Shown in pieces: positions 53,472 through 60,915 of a DNA stretch of 64,000 nt. The notes beneath the pieces are model-generated. The model saw only the letters and a list, made by a program, of their open reading frames with translations. It did no database searches and was not told where the DNA came from. A program made the translations under genes and the position numbers. The stretch's first letter is position 1; every line of letters starts with the position of its first letter. The DNA comes from Anaerohalosphaera lusitana (GTDB taxonomy: Bacteria; Planctomycetota; Phycisphaerae; Sedimentisphaerales; Anaerohalosphaeraceae): positions 372,001 through 436,000 of the forward strand of contig NZ_CP019791.1 of the NCBI RefSeq assembly GCF_002007645.1, given 5' to 3'.

Positions 53472-54482
53472 ATGCAGACAAAACACGAAATACAGCGGCT
53501 TCTGGCGTCGGCGGGAGCACGGCCTAACAAGAAGCTCGGGCAGAATTTTCTGATCGATCTTAACCTCATGCGGCTGCTGATTGATGCGGCGGATATACGC
53601 AAAAATGATGTTGTGCTGGAGGTTGGGTGCGGTACGGGGTCGTTTACTGAGGGACTTGCGGAGGTTGCGGGGCGGGTTGTTGCGGCGGAATATGACAAGA
53701 TTCTGGCGCGGATCGCGATGCAGCAGTTGCAGGATGCCGAGCACGTTACGATCGTAAATACTGATATACTAGAGAGTAAGAACAAATTGGCGCCGCAGAT
53801 AGTGGAAGAATTGGCGCGGGCGAAAGCAGAGCTGGGAGGTCGGCTGCTGTTGGTGGCAAATTTGCCTTACAATGCGGGCACGTCGGTGATGGCGAACCTG
53901 GTGGGCGGAACGGGTGAGGGGCTCCAAAACCGGCCTGAGGGGGCTGAAAACGCGGTTTTTGAGGGCGAAAACGGGGTTTTGGGTGGTGGTGAGAAGGTTG
54001 GGGGCGGGGTGGGTGAGCCGGGGATTGGATTGGTGGCGGATGCGATGTATGTCACTGTGCAGAAAGAAGTTGCGCAACGGATGGTTGCTGAGCCGGGTGG
54101 TAAATTGTACGGGATATTGAGTATATTGATTGGGGCGTGCGGGGAATCGGAGATTTTACGGATATTGCCGCCTAGTGTGTTCTGGCCCGCGCCGGGGGTT
54201 GAGAGCGCGATGGTGAGTTTTGAAAGGCAGGCGGGCAAGGCCGCGAGGATCCGTAACATGAGTGTTTTTAAGGAGATAGTGAATTTGTTCATGGGGCATC
54301 GGCGGAAGATGATGCAGGCGTGTACGAAATTTGCGAAGGGAAGTGAACTGGGGGGAATTACCGACTGGGGTGATATATTTGATGAGGCCGGGGTGAACCC
54401 GCAGATGAGACCCGAGAAGGTGCTGCCGGACGAGTTTGTCGAGATCGCGAATGCGTGTGCGGTGAGGCTTGGGCGGAAGTGA
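53472..54482 (+). CDS. rsmA: 16S rRNA dimethyladenosine transferase with Gly-rich insertion
   Basis: 336 residues from the ATG at 53472. KKLGQNFLID, VLEVGCGTGSFTEGLA and the NLPYN motif define KsgA/RsmA, which dimethylates two adenosines near the 3' end of 16S rRNA. Residues about 145-190 form a Gly/Glu/Asn-rich low-complexity stretch (GGTGEGLQNRPEGAEN, GGGEKVGGGVGEPG). In typical KsgA, NLPY and VQKEVAQR are joined by a much shorter segment. The insertion is in frame and the rest looks intact. The gene is strongly G-rich on the coding strand. Confidence 0.9.
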   Translation: MQTKHEIQRLLASAGARPNKKLGQNFLIDLNLMRLLIDAADIRKNDVVLEVGCGTGSFTEGLAEVAGRVVAAEYDKILARIAMQQLQDAEHVTIVNTDILESKNKLAPQIVEELARAKAELGGRLLLVANLPYNAGTSVMANLVGGTGEGLQNRPEGAENAVFEGENGVLGGGEKVGGGVGEPGIGLVADAMYVTVQKEVAQRMVAEPGGKLYGILSILIGACGESEILRILPPSVFWPAPGVESAMVSFERQAGKAARIRNMSVFKEIVNLFMGHRRKMMQACTKFAKGSELGGITDWGDIFDEAGVNPQMRPEKVLPDEFVEIANACAVRLGRK

Positions 54483-55689
54483 GGGGGTTGGCAGTTGTGT
54501 CGCGGGGAGTGCGGTTTTTGCATTCGAAATGGGGGTTTGAGTGCGTTTGCGGGTGGATACTGTCATTTTGTGCGGGGTTTTGGGGTGGAAATATGTAGAC
54601 TGGTTTAGTCCGTTTGGGTCTTTTGGATGTGTTTCGGGCTTGTTATGCGCGCGGTTTGGGGTGTTTGCGGCTGTGTGGGGGATATTGCCCAGTGTGGCGG
54701 GCTGCAATGGGGGTCGGCTGGGAAATTGTGGGGTGTTTTGCTTTTGGAAAGTGGGTGTTTTCCGCCTTTGGAAATGGGGAGAAGTGCTGAGAGTGGACAC
54801 CTGGTAAATAGGACATTGGGTTAAATCGGCTGATTTCGGGTGATTTTGAGGGGGCAAAAGTAGGGTAAAAACGAGCAAAAGTGGTATATAGGTGGGGTAA
54901 AAATGGAGTAAAAGTGGGCAAAAGCTGACAGGCTGTTTCCTACCTGTCAAGTGGGAGATTCTTTAAAGACAGTTTTCACCACGAAGGGCACGAAGGAGCA
55001 CGAAGATATTTTTAATGGGGCGCAAATGCAAGAATACAAGACCGTCTTCTGTCTGTGTTTCCAATGGGTACGCCAAAAGAAGATGATATGGTAGGCACAC
55101 ATATGCTTGTTATTTCTGCGGATTGGCTTTTGTTTTGGGTGGATCGACTGGTCGTGTGGGCGTTGGGCCGCCGCAGAATTTAACAGCCGCGCCTCCGACG
55201 TACTATCCGTTGGGTCCATTCTCGGCGGGCTATGAAATTATGCGGCTGGTGGATGCGGTAAATGGTCGGGGTGCTGGTACGTTGATCTTGGTTGGCTGAA
55301 GTTTTGTGATGATCTTTTGTTTGGCTTGACAGTTCGGGCGGTATAGGTGGATTTCAACCATGGGCTGAAGATGCGGGGTAAACACGTCTTGAGAGCGTAA
55401 GTCGTTGCTGCTGAATAGGTTAAAGGCCAAGGTTCAGTCCGAGAGACTTCAAGAAAAATAGCGGCATAAAAGTAATCTCTTTACAAAATATGCCACTCTA
55501 GGTATATTAGGTTTTCTAATACAGGAGCTATGGTGATTCGACTTGCTTTTTCTTAGTGTCTTTTTTCCAAATTTGAATGTCGTAAAGGCTTTGTACTATT
55601 AACAAAGTGCCAAGTTTGTTGTCAAAACTGAAAAATTATCATTTTGATGCATTGACTATCAGACCAAATTAAGTTAAAAGTTAATTTTT
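54483..55689. other. 1.2-kb gene-free region with repeats
   Basis: No convincing protein. From 54483 to about 54840 the plus strand is extremely G-rich. At 54845-54925 there is an irregular array of GGGTAAAA / GGGCAAAAG-like units. At about 54970-55005 an ACCACGAAGGGCACGAAGGA phrase occurs, a motif known to be widespread in bacterial spacers. A family-2 repeat is at 55165-55247. The rest to 55689 is AT-richer and should contain the promoter of the toxin operon. Confidence 0.6.
55165..55247 (-). repeat. 83-bp dispersed repeat (family 2), copy 3
   Basis: Same core as 4825-4907: GGGCCGCCGCAGAATTTAAC, GCCTCCGACGTAC, GGGTCCATTCTCGGCGGG and TGAAATTATGCGGCT. The minus strand again starts MDPTDSTSEARLLNSAAAQ. 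Confidence 0.85.
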
Positions 55690-56139
55690 ATGACTAAGGG
55701 ATTGAACAATCTGGTCGATAATGGATTATTAGAATTGGCGATGTATTACCGTCCTGGTGACAAGTACGCTTTTTGTTTTTACGTTCAAACCAGTGGCCGT
55801 GTGCCCGTTAAGAATCTATTGGAGGATCTGAATAGGACCGGAAAGTTGCATGAAAGTGAAAGTAAGGGTTGGGGAGGCAAGAATGTTGTGGCCAGATTGT
55901 TTCGAACGATCGGAAACCTTGCCCAAGGAAAGGTGGTTAGTAGGTCGTTTTATAAGAAATTAGATAAAACTTTATGGCAGTTCACATGCTATGACATTAG
56001 GTTTTTGGCGTTTCACGATGGGAACGCAATAGTGCTTGTTAGTGGTTTTGAGAAAAAGACACAAGAGACGCCGGAAAAAGAGAAGAAGAAGGCAAGAAAA
56101 CGGCACAAAGAATATTTAAAACGTAAGCGACAACTTTAA
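55690..56139 (+). CDS. higB: HigB/Gp49-like toxin of a TAC system
   Basis: 149 residues. RelE-superfamily, phage Gp49-like (HigB) fold: FCFYVQTSGRVPVKNLLEDL, the Arg-bearing RLFRTIGNLAQGK, LWQFTCYDIRFLAFHDGN and VSGFEKKTQETPEKE followed by a basic helical end. These enzymes cleave mRNA on the ribosome. The first 25 residues are longer than usual; an internal ATG at 55741 is a possible alternative start, and neither has a clear ribosome site. First gene of a three-gene unit with antitoxin and SecB-like chaperone. Confidence 0.75.
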   Translation: MTKGLNNLVDNGLLELAMYYRPGDKYAFCFYVQTSGRVPVKNLLEDLNRTGKLHESESKGWGGKNVVARLFRTIGNLAQGKVVSRSFYKKLDKTLWQFTCYDIRFLAFHDGNAIVLVSGFEKKTQETPEKEKKKARKRHKEYLKRKRQL

Positions 56140-56170
56140 ACTGTATGCTTGCAAGTGAAAGGGCACACAA

Positions 56171-56620
56171 ATGACTCGACCATTTTTTGATGAGTTTTTT
56201 GCGGATGGCGATAATCGTAAGATAGCAGAGCAAGAGCAATTACTAATGGATGTTGCGGGAATGCTTTCCGAATTAATGGGAAAAAAAGGTGTCAAGAATA
56301 AGGAACTTGCGGAAACGCTTAACAAAAAAGCTCCACAGGTGACACAGTGGCTTTCTGGAACCTGCAATATGACGCTTAGAACTTTATCTGACATCCTCTA
56401 CGCATTAGATACCAAACTGCAAGTTAAGCCACAACCTCTTATCGATGAAATAGTTGTAGACTACAAACGTTCTGCCGCTGGCAATCGGGCTATCGACAGA
56501 TATCTTTGCCGCAAGGGAGATAATTTTGTAGTACGCTTTGAAGGGAAAGACCGTACTGCTGGATGTTGGCGTGAACAACCAATGAACGTTCGAAAACAAA
56601 CAAGGTTGAAAGCGATTTAA
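56171..56620 (+). CDS. higA: HigA-like XRE antitoxin with long C-terminal tail
   Basis: 149 residues; AAAGGG precedes the ATG. A XRE helix-turn-helix (about 38-85) shows VKNKELAETLNKKAPQVTQW and NMTLRTLSDILYAL. The C-terminal tail (about 100-149), containing CRKGDNFVVRFEGKD and CWREQP, is longer than in ordinary HigA and sits where TAC antitoxins carry the chaperone-addiction segment. It should repress the operon and neutralise HigB when held by the chaperone. Spacing to the third gene is one base. Confidence 0.75.
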   Translation: MTRPFFDEFFADGDNRKIAEQEQLLMDVAGMLSELMGKKGVKNKELAETLNKKAPQVTQWLSGTCNMTLRTLSDILYALDTKLQVKPQPLIDEIVVDYKRSAAGNRAIDRYLCRKGDNFVVRFEGKDRTAGCWREQPMNVRKQTRLKAI

Positions 56621-56621
56621 T

Positions 56622-57200
56622 ATGAACTCAGAAGCTGAGACAAGATCACATGACGTTAGTTTAGCGGCAGAGGCCTCCGAACGCGTTGAATTGGTCGATG
56701 TACGTTTAATGCAGTGCAGCGGAGAGCTGATTTCTTTTCCTGAAGACGGAACAAATGAATTTGAGGTAACAGGTTCTACTAGTGAACAGTTGGATACGGA
56801 AGAAAATTTGATTTTTGTCTCCGTAAATTTATCTTTAGATGCTGTCAAAGAGAATGGCGAGGATTTGGCTCAAATCTGCAGTGAGTTTTTATTGGTCTAC
56901 AGGGTAGAAGACTGGGAGGGATTAAGCCCGGAGCACTTTTCAGCATTCGCAGATTACAATGGTGTTTTTAATTCGTGGCCCTATTGGCGCGAGTTGGTTC
57001 AAAACATGGCTGGGCGTTTGCAGCTTCCGAGTCTGACTCTACCGACTTATCGATTTGGCTACCTATTGCCCAAGGAAAGATCAATAGGTAAAAAGGCAAA
57101 AGACACAGCAAGTGGCCCTAGTACCCGAAAGAAAGTCCACAAGAAGAAAAAATCGCCGAAGAGAAAGGCTAAAAAGAAATCAGCCAAAAAACAGGCATAG
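56622..57200 (+). CDS. SecB-like chaperone of a TAC system
   Basis: 192 residues. The core resembles SecB: a beta-rich first half (FEVTGSTSEQL, ENLIFVSVNLSLDAV) and the later phrase FLLVYRVEDWEGLSPEHFSA, then a C-terminal helix region WPYWRELVQNMAGRLQLPSL followed by LTLPTYRFGYLLP. This matches the SecB order of strands and helix, with the conserved GR.(L/F)P block. A Lys-rich tail (about 155-192) is not found in ordinary SecB. Its position right after higB-higA identifies a toxin-antitoxin-chaperone operon. A terminator follows. Confidence 0.75.
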   Translation: MNSEAETRSHDVSLAAEASERVELVDVRLMQCSGELISFPEDGTNEFEVTGSTSEQLDTEENLIFVSVNLSLDAVKENGEDLAQICSEFLLVYRVEDWEGLSPEHFSAFADYNGVFNSWPYWRELVQNMAGRLQLPSLTLPTYRFGYLLPKERSIGKKAKDTASGPSTRKKVHKKKKSPKRKAKKKSAKKQA

Positions 57201-57202
57201 CC

Positions 57203-57236
57203 AAAGAGTCCTTGTTACACCAAGGGCTCTTTTTTT
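57203..57236 (+). terminator. Rho-independent terminator of the TAC operon
   Basis: AAAGAGtCCTTG pairs with CAAGGgCTCTTT around TTACAC and is followed by a run of T. It lies just after the stop at 57200. Confidence 0.85.
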
Positions 57237-57477
57237 AACTTTACTTGGGTATAGGCTACTACAGGAGAACTAGACGGATCATAAATGGGCAATACTTCAA
57301 GACATCATCATTTCATTCCACGATTCTACTTAAAGGGCTTTCTGTTTGAGGCTGAAGAAAATCCTCGACTCGCTGTTATAGATTTAAAGAAGAAAAAACA
57401 GTTTCAGACTAACACGCGAAATGTCGGTGCAATTCGTGATTTCAACAGAGTCGATGTGGAAGTGACCTGCCCCCGAA

Positions 57478-58308
57478 TTATGTACCAGCTACTGTTAGAG
57501 AGTTGTCCTTCTCATCTGTCGTGTATTGCTGTAGCTGAGCCGTAGGCGAAGCGGAAGCAATACACGAGGCGGCGAACTCGGCCGGGGTTGCGTAGTCCAG
57601 CCCGCTGTGCGGTCGATGGTTATTATATTCCATCCGCCACTGTTCGACAATCACTTTCGCTTCCTTAACCGAATAAAACAGCTCACGATTGAGCACCTCA
57701 TCTCTGAACTTGCCGTTGAACGATTCTATAAAGCCATTTTCCCACGGCTGACCCTTCTCGATATAAAGCGTTTCGACGTTCTTTTTGCCGAGCTTCTTCT
57801 TGATCGCACTAGCCACAAATTCCGGCCCGTTGTCGCTGCGTATAAATCCAGGCACGCCTCGGACCGCAAACAGGTATTCCAGCGTTTCAACCACATCGCC
57901 CGACTTGATCGACCTGCCTACTTCTATCGTAAGCGACTCACGCGTGAACTCATCGAGCACCGTGAGAAACTTCAGACTGCGACCGTCCTCGCTCTGGTCG
58001 CTGACGAAATCATACGTCCAGACATGATCCTTGTAGTCGGCTTTTTGCACGCTGCAGCTGTTGTCGCTGTTGCCTTTCGTTTTTCGTCCTTTGCGTCTGT
58101 GAGGCACCTGTAATGCTTCCTTTCGCCATATTCGTTGAACTCGTTTGTGATTCACACGCCAGCCATGCTGACGAAGCTTGGCCGTTATAAACCTGTAGCC
58201 GTAGCTTTGGTGTTCCTTTGCCAGCTCGATTATCTTGCTGGTCAGTGCCGTGTTCGTTGGCTGCTGCTGAGATTTATACCGCTGGCTCGCTCGCGGCTGA
58301 CCTATCAC
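57478..58308 (-). CDS. IS3-family transposase OrfB (rve/DDE)
   Basis: 276 residues from the first GTG/ATG in frame; the reading frame continues upstream through SERRACKVIGQPRASQRY to overlap orfA in the -1 frame. DDE triad residues: Asp in WTYDFVSDQ, Asp in FIRSDNGPEF and Glu in NGFIESFNGKFRDE. In the usual IS3 scheme a -1 frameshift makes the OrfAB transposase. The coding sequence looks intact. Confidence 0.9.
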   Translation of the reverse strand: MIGQPRASQRYKSQQQPTNTALTSKIIELAKEHQSYGYRFITAKLRQHGWRVNHKRVQRIWRKEALQVPHRRKGRKTKGNSDNSCSVQKADYKDHVWTYDFVSDQSEDGRSLKFLTVLDEFTRESLTIEVGRSIKSGDVVETLEYLFAVRGVPGFIRSDNGPEFVASAIKKKLGKKNVETLYIEKGQPWENGFIESFNGKFRDEVLNRELFYSVKEAKVIVEQWRMEYNNHRPHSGLDYATPAEFAASCIASASPTAQLQQYTTDEKDNSLTVAGT

Positions 58309-58382
58309 CTTGCATGCCCGACGCTCGGATACGGCCAGACTCTTTTGAAGATGCCTGGCCGCCTTGCGTCTCCGGGCCGGGC

Positions 58383-58661
58383 TCAGTAATTTCCCGAAAG
58401 CGCCTCCTTGAGGATGGCGTTGTCCAGTGCCTGGTCGGCAACGAGCTTTTTGAGCTGGGCGTTCTCTTTTTGCAGGGCCTTGAGCTGCTTGACCTGGTCG
58501 AGCTTCATGCGGCCGTATTGCTTGCGCCAGTTGTAGTAGGTCGCCTCGCTGATGCCCAGCTCACGGCAGGCCTGCTGGACCGTACCGCCGGAGCCGATTA
58601 CAGCATCCGCCTGGCGGAGCATCTTGACAATCTGTTCGGGACTGTGATTCTTGCGTTTCAT
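58383..58661 (-). CDS. IS3-family transposase OrfA (HTH)
   Basis: 92 residues. Helix-turn-helix HSPEQIVKMLRQADAVI and VQQACRELGISEATYYNW, then a leucine-zipper-like tail (VKQLKALQKENAQLKKLVAD). It binds the element ends and takes part in the fused OrfAB protein. Intact. Confidence 0.9.
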   Translation of the reverse strand: MKRKNHSPEQIVKMLRQADAVIGSGGTVQQACRELGISEATYYNWRKQYGRMKLDQVKQLKALQKENAQLKKLVADQALDNAILKEALSGNY

Positions 58662-59593
58662 AAGAGCATCCTTTCCATAAAAACTAACAAATTATAACGG
58701 ATACTCTCTAATCAGCAACGGTACAGTTTTTCGGGGTCAAGCCAGAAGGACTTGCTCCTGATCAAATTGAAAACAGCTTTTCGAAAGTTGAAACAGAAAT
58801 GGCTGAAGCTATTAGGGATTTGAAAGAAGACCATGTGATAACGAACAAAGCTAGGCTAGATTGTATTCTTAATTTGATTGCGCTATTCCATGTCAGACAT
58901 CCCCTCGTAAGACGAAATATTGCTAAGACTCAAGCTAATTTAGCCAAAATGACTATGCAGTTAATATGTGCCTCAAAAGAACGATATGAAGAAACTTTAA
59001 GAAGAATGCAGATGGATGGGATTGAAATAGGGGATGTCAGTTTTGAGCAAATGAAAGATTTTCTTGAGCGTGATGAATATGATATTGAAACTGCGAGGGA
59101 GTCTCATATAGAAATGGAATTGAAAGCAATTGGTCCTGTACTGGAAATGCTTGGAGCTCGAAACTGGACGCTCTTAATTGCTTCAGATACAGCCAGTCAA
59201 TTCATCACCTCGGATTTGCCTGTCACTGTCTCATGGAATGATCCGGAAAACATACCGCCTTTTGTCAGACAACGCCCAGGTTTGGGTTATGCTGAGACAG
59301 AAGTATTTTTCCCAATAACCAGAACTCTTGCTCTTTTAGGCACATTTGAACCTGTAAAAGAACAAATTTCGCTAGATAGAAATTCCATTGCTGTACTGAA
59401 TAGTAAAACTCTTTGTAATGCCTGGTCTCAAGTTTATGCAGGTGACAATAAATTTGAATTTATAGATCATACTGGTCGTATTATAACCGGAAATCAATTA
59501 CTGGACTGGCTAAATATCAGAGAACAGTGACCAAAGGCAGCTTGGCTTTGTACAGAATTCCACTTTACAATTAACTGATCGGAAGGAGTGTTG

Positions 59594-60364
59594 ATGGGTA
59601 AGAGGGGTTCAGGGTGGTCGCGTGAGGAGGTTTTGGTTGCGTTGCGGGTTTATTGTGCTTTGCCGTTTGGGCGGCTTCATTCTGGGAATCCGGAAATCGT
59701 GAGGATTGCTGAGGCGATGGGGCGGTCGCCGGGGTCGGTGGCGATGAAAGCGTGTAATCTTGCGGGGCTTGATCCTGCGCAGAAGGCGGGCGGGCTGGGT
59801 AACTGCAGCAGTCTGGATAAGCAGGTATGGGATGAATTCAAAAGCGATTCGGAGAAGGTAGCGAACGAGGCGGAGGAAGTTTACGGGCGGCTGGTTCTGG
59901 GTGAAGAGTTAAGCGGGCGCGATGAAAAAATTGGTGAGTGGAACGGGGGTGAGACCGAGGTCGTTCGGGAGGTGAAGGCGAGGAGGGCGCAGGGGTTTTT
60001 CCGGCGGGCTGTTATGGTCAGTTATGACGGGCGGTGTGCGGTTTCGGGGGTTGGTTTGGCGGAGCTTTTGGTTGCGAGTCATATTGTGCCTTGGAGTGAG
60101 GATGAGGAGCGGCGGGCTGATCCGAGTAACGGGATTTTGCTGAACAGCTTTTATGATCGGAGTTTCGATGCGGGGTTTATTACGTTTGATGAGGATTGGC
60201 GGCTGGTGGCTGCGCGGGAGTTGAAGGGGCGAGAGAAGCAGCCGGGGTTTATTGTTGAGAATGTGGTCAGGCGAGAGGGGGAGCGGCTGCGGCTGCCGGG
60301 GCGTTTTGTGCCGGATGCGGAGGCGATGGGGTGGCATAGAGAGAATGTTTTCAGGGGTAGTTAA
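59594..60364 (+). CDS. HNH endonuclease-type protein
   Basis: About 256 residues from the ATG at 59594, 5 nt after GGAAGGAG. The N-terminal SANT/HTH-like part (SREEVLVALRVYCALPFG, AMGRSPGSVAMKACNLAG) is followed by a C-terminal HNH_2-type nuclease: RCAVSGVGLAELLVASHIVPWSED, then NGILLNSFYDRSFDAGFITFDED. The central His/Asn pattern (HIVPW...NGILL....FD.GF) is preserved. Such proteins occur as restriction- or defence-linked nucleases; no methylase is beside it, so this is only suggestive. Strongly G-rich coding strand. Confidence 0.78.
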   Translation: MGKRGSGWSREEVLVALRVYCALPFGRLHSGNPEIVRIAEAMGRSPGSVAMKACNLAGLDPAQKAGGLGNCSSLDKQVWDEFKSDSEKVANEAEEVYGRLVLGEELSGRDEKIGEWNGGETEVVREVKARRAQGFFRRAVMVSYDGRCAVSGVGLAELLVASHIVPWSEDEERRADPSNGILLNSFYDRSFDAGFITFDEDWRLVAARELKGREKQPGFIVENVVRREGERLRLPGRFVPDAEAMGWHRENVFRGS

Positions 60365-60454
60365 CTGAAGGACGGGGTGATTTTGGGCGCTATGGACGGG
60401 ATAGCGTCGTTGGGGGTGGAGGAGTGTTTTTGAACGTGCATGCGCGCTCGTTGT

Positions 60455-60490
60455 GTTCTCTGGATCCCGGCTCGGGGGCCGGGATGACAA
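60455..60490 (+). repeat. Family-1 hairpin repeat
   Basis: GTTCTCTGGATCCCGGCTCG followed by GGGCCGGGATGACAA: TCCCGGC/GCCGGGA arms and terminal ATGACAA, almost identical to 398-432. The sequence before it (GCGCTATGGA, GGTGGAGGAGTGTTTTTG) also matches that unit. Confidence 0.8.
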
Positions 60491-60512
60491 GCTTTTGACT
60501 CGGCGGTATTTT

Positions 60513-60622
60513 ATGGGTGAGGAGGTTGGGCCGATCGAGGAGGTGAGTGATCTGCATGAGGCGGAGAGTATGGTGGCGATGTATGATGAGCTGATAGAGA
60601 AGGTGCGGCGGCAGAGGGGATA
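60513..60622 (+). other. 36-codon open frame among repeats
   Basis: MGEEVGPIEEVSDLHEAESM then a helical, charged end VAMYDELIEKVRRQRG and a stop. It is amphipathic and protein-like in composition, unlike the repeat-derived frames. It could be a tiny protein or the 3' end of a lost gene. No family recognised. Confidence 0.3.
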
Positions 60623-60776
60623 AGTAAATTATGGAGTCGCTGCGCGACGGCTGATTTATGCTGGGTCCGCCTTGGGCGGATGAGATGAGGGGGCGGGGTT
60701 AAAGGCTTTTTGACAGGCAGAGTGATGAACAGTTGAAGATCGTTGGACTTGTTGATGGGTGCTTAAGTGTTTTATG

Positions 60777-60820
60777 AACGTTGCGTGGGGATGGCTCACC
60801 CTGCCGGGCGGCTGCATGCG
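60777..60820 (+). repeat. Dispersed repeat family 3, copy D
   Basis: GAACGTTGCGTGGGGATGGC then CACCCTGCCGGGCGGCTGCA and TGCG. It shares the GTTGCGTGGGGA start and GGCTGCATG end with 3637-3697 and 5041-5104; the central stem is diverged. Confidence 0.6.
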
Positions 60821-60915
60821 TTTATGGGTGTTTTGCGGGAGGTCGGCTGCTGGTGCTGGGGGGCGTTATATTCTCTTGGCAGGGATGATAAACAATGCGT
60901 GCGGGTGGTGGATGG

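Larger units (their letters stand above)
57463..58744 (-). mobile_element. IS3-family (IS407-type) insertion sequence, complete
   Basis: 1282 bp. The ends are imperfect inverted repeats: TGACCTGCCCCCGAA...GTACC on the left, and TGGCTTGACCCCGAAAAA...GTACC as the reverse complement of the right. Both sides are flanked by GAAG (57459-57462 and 58745-58748), a 4-bp target duplication as expected for the IS407 group. It encodes overlapping orfA and orfB on the minus strand. Confidence 0.88.
57285..59530 (+). pseudogene. DUF4238 gene split by an IS3-family element
   Basis: The 5' part (57285-57462) starts MGNTSRHHHFIPRFYLKGFL, the signature start of DUF4238 proteins. The 3' part (58749-59530) begins GLAPDQIENSFSKVETEMAE and continues through LLIASDTASQFITSDLPV to the end. 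Removing 57463-58744 together with one copy of the duplicated GAAG joins them in frame into a 319-residue protein, the usual length. Function of the family is unknown. The gene is presumed inactive; the 3' part could still be translated from 58799. Confidence 0.85.
60365..60915. other. Repeat-rich spacer between HNH and ptsP genes
   Basis: 551 bp carrying a third, diverged copy of the 1-523 unit (60390-60495), a family-1 hairpin at 60657-60684, a family-3 copy at 60777-60820 and a weak family-1 end at about 60878-60892. A short frame (60513-60622) lies among them. Confidence 0.7.

Noticed and set aside
52574-53785. 403-residue minus-strand frame
   Set aside because: Antisense to pdxA and rsmA; Ser/Pro-rich with no family motif.
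54845-54925. Replication-origin or iteron-like array
   Set aside because: GGGTAAAA/GGGCAAAAG units are irregular in spacing and sequence, and no replication-initiator gene or DnaA boxes were recognised beside them.
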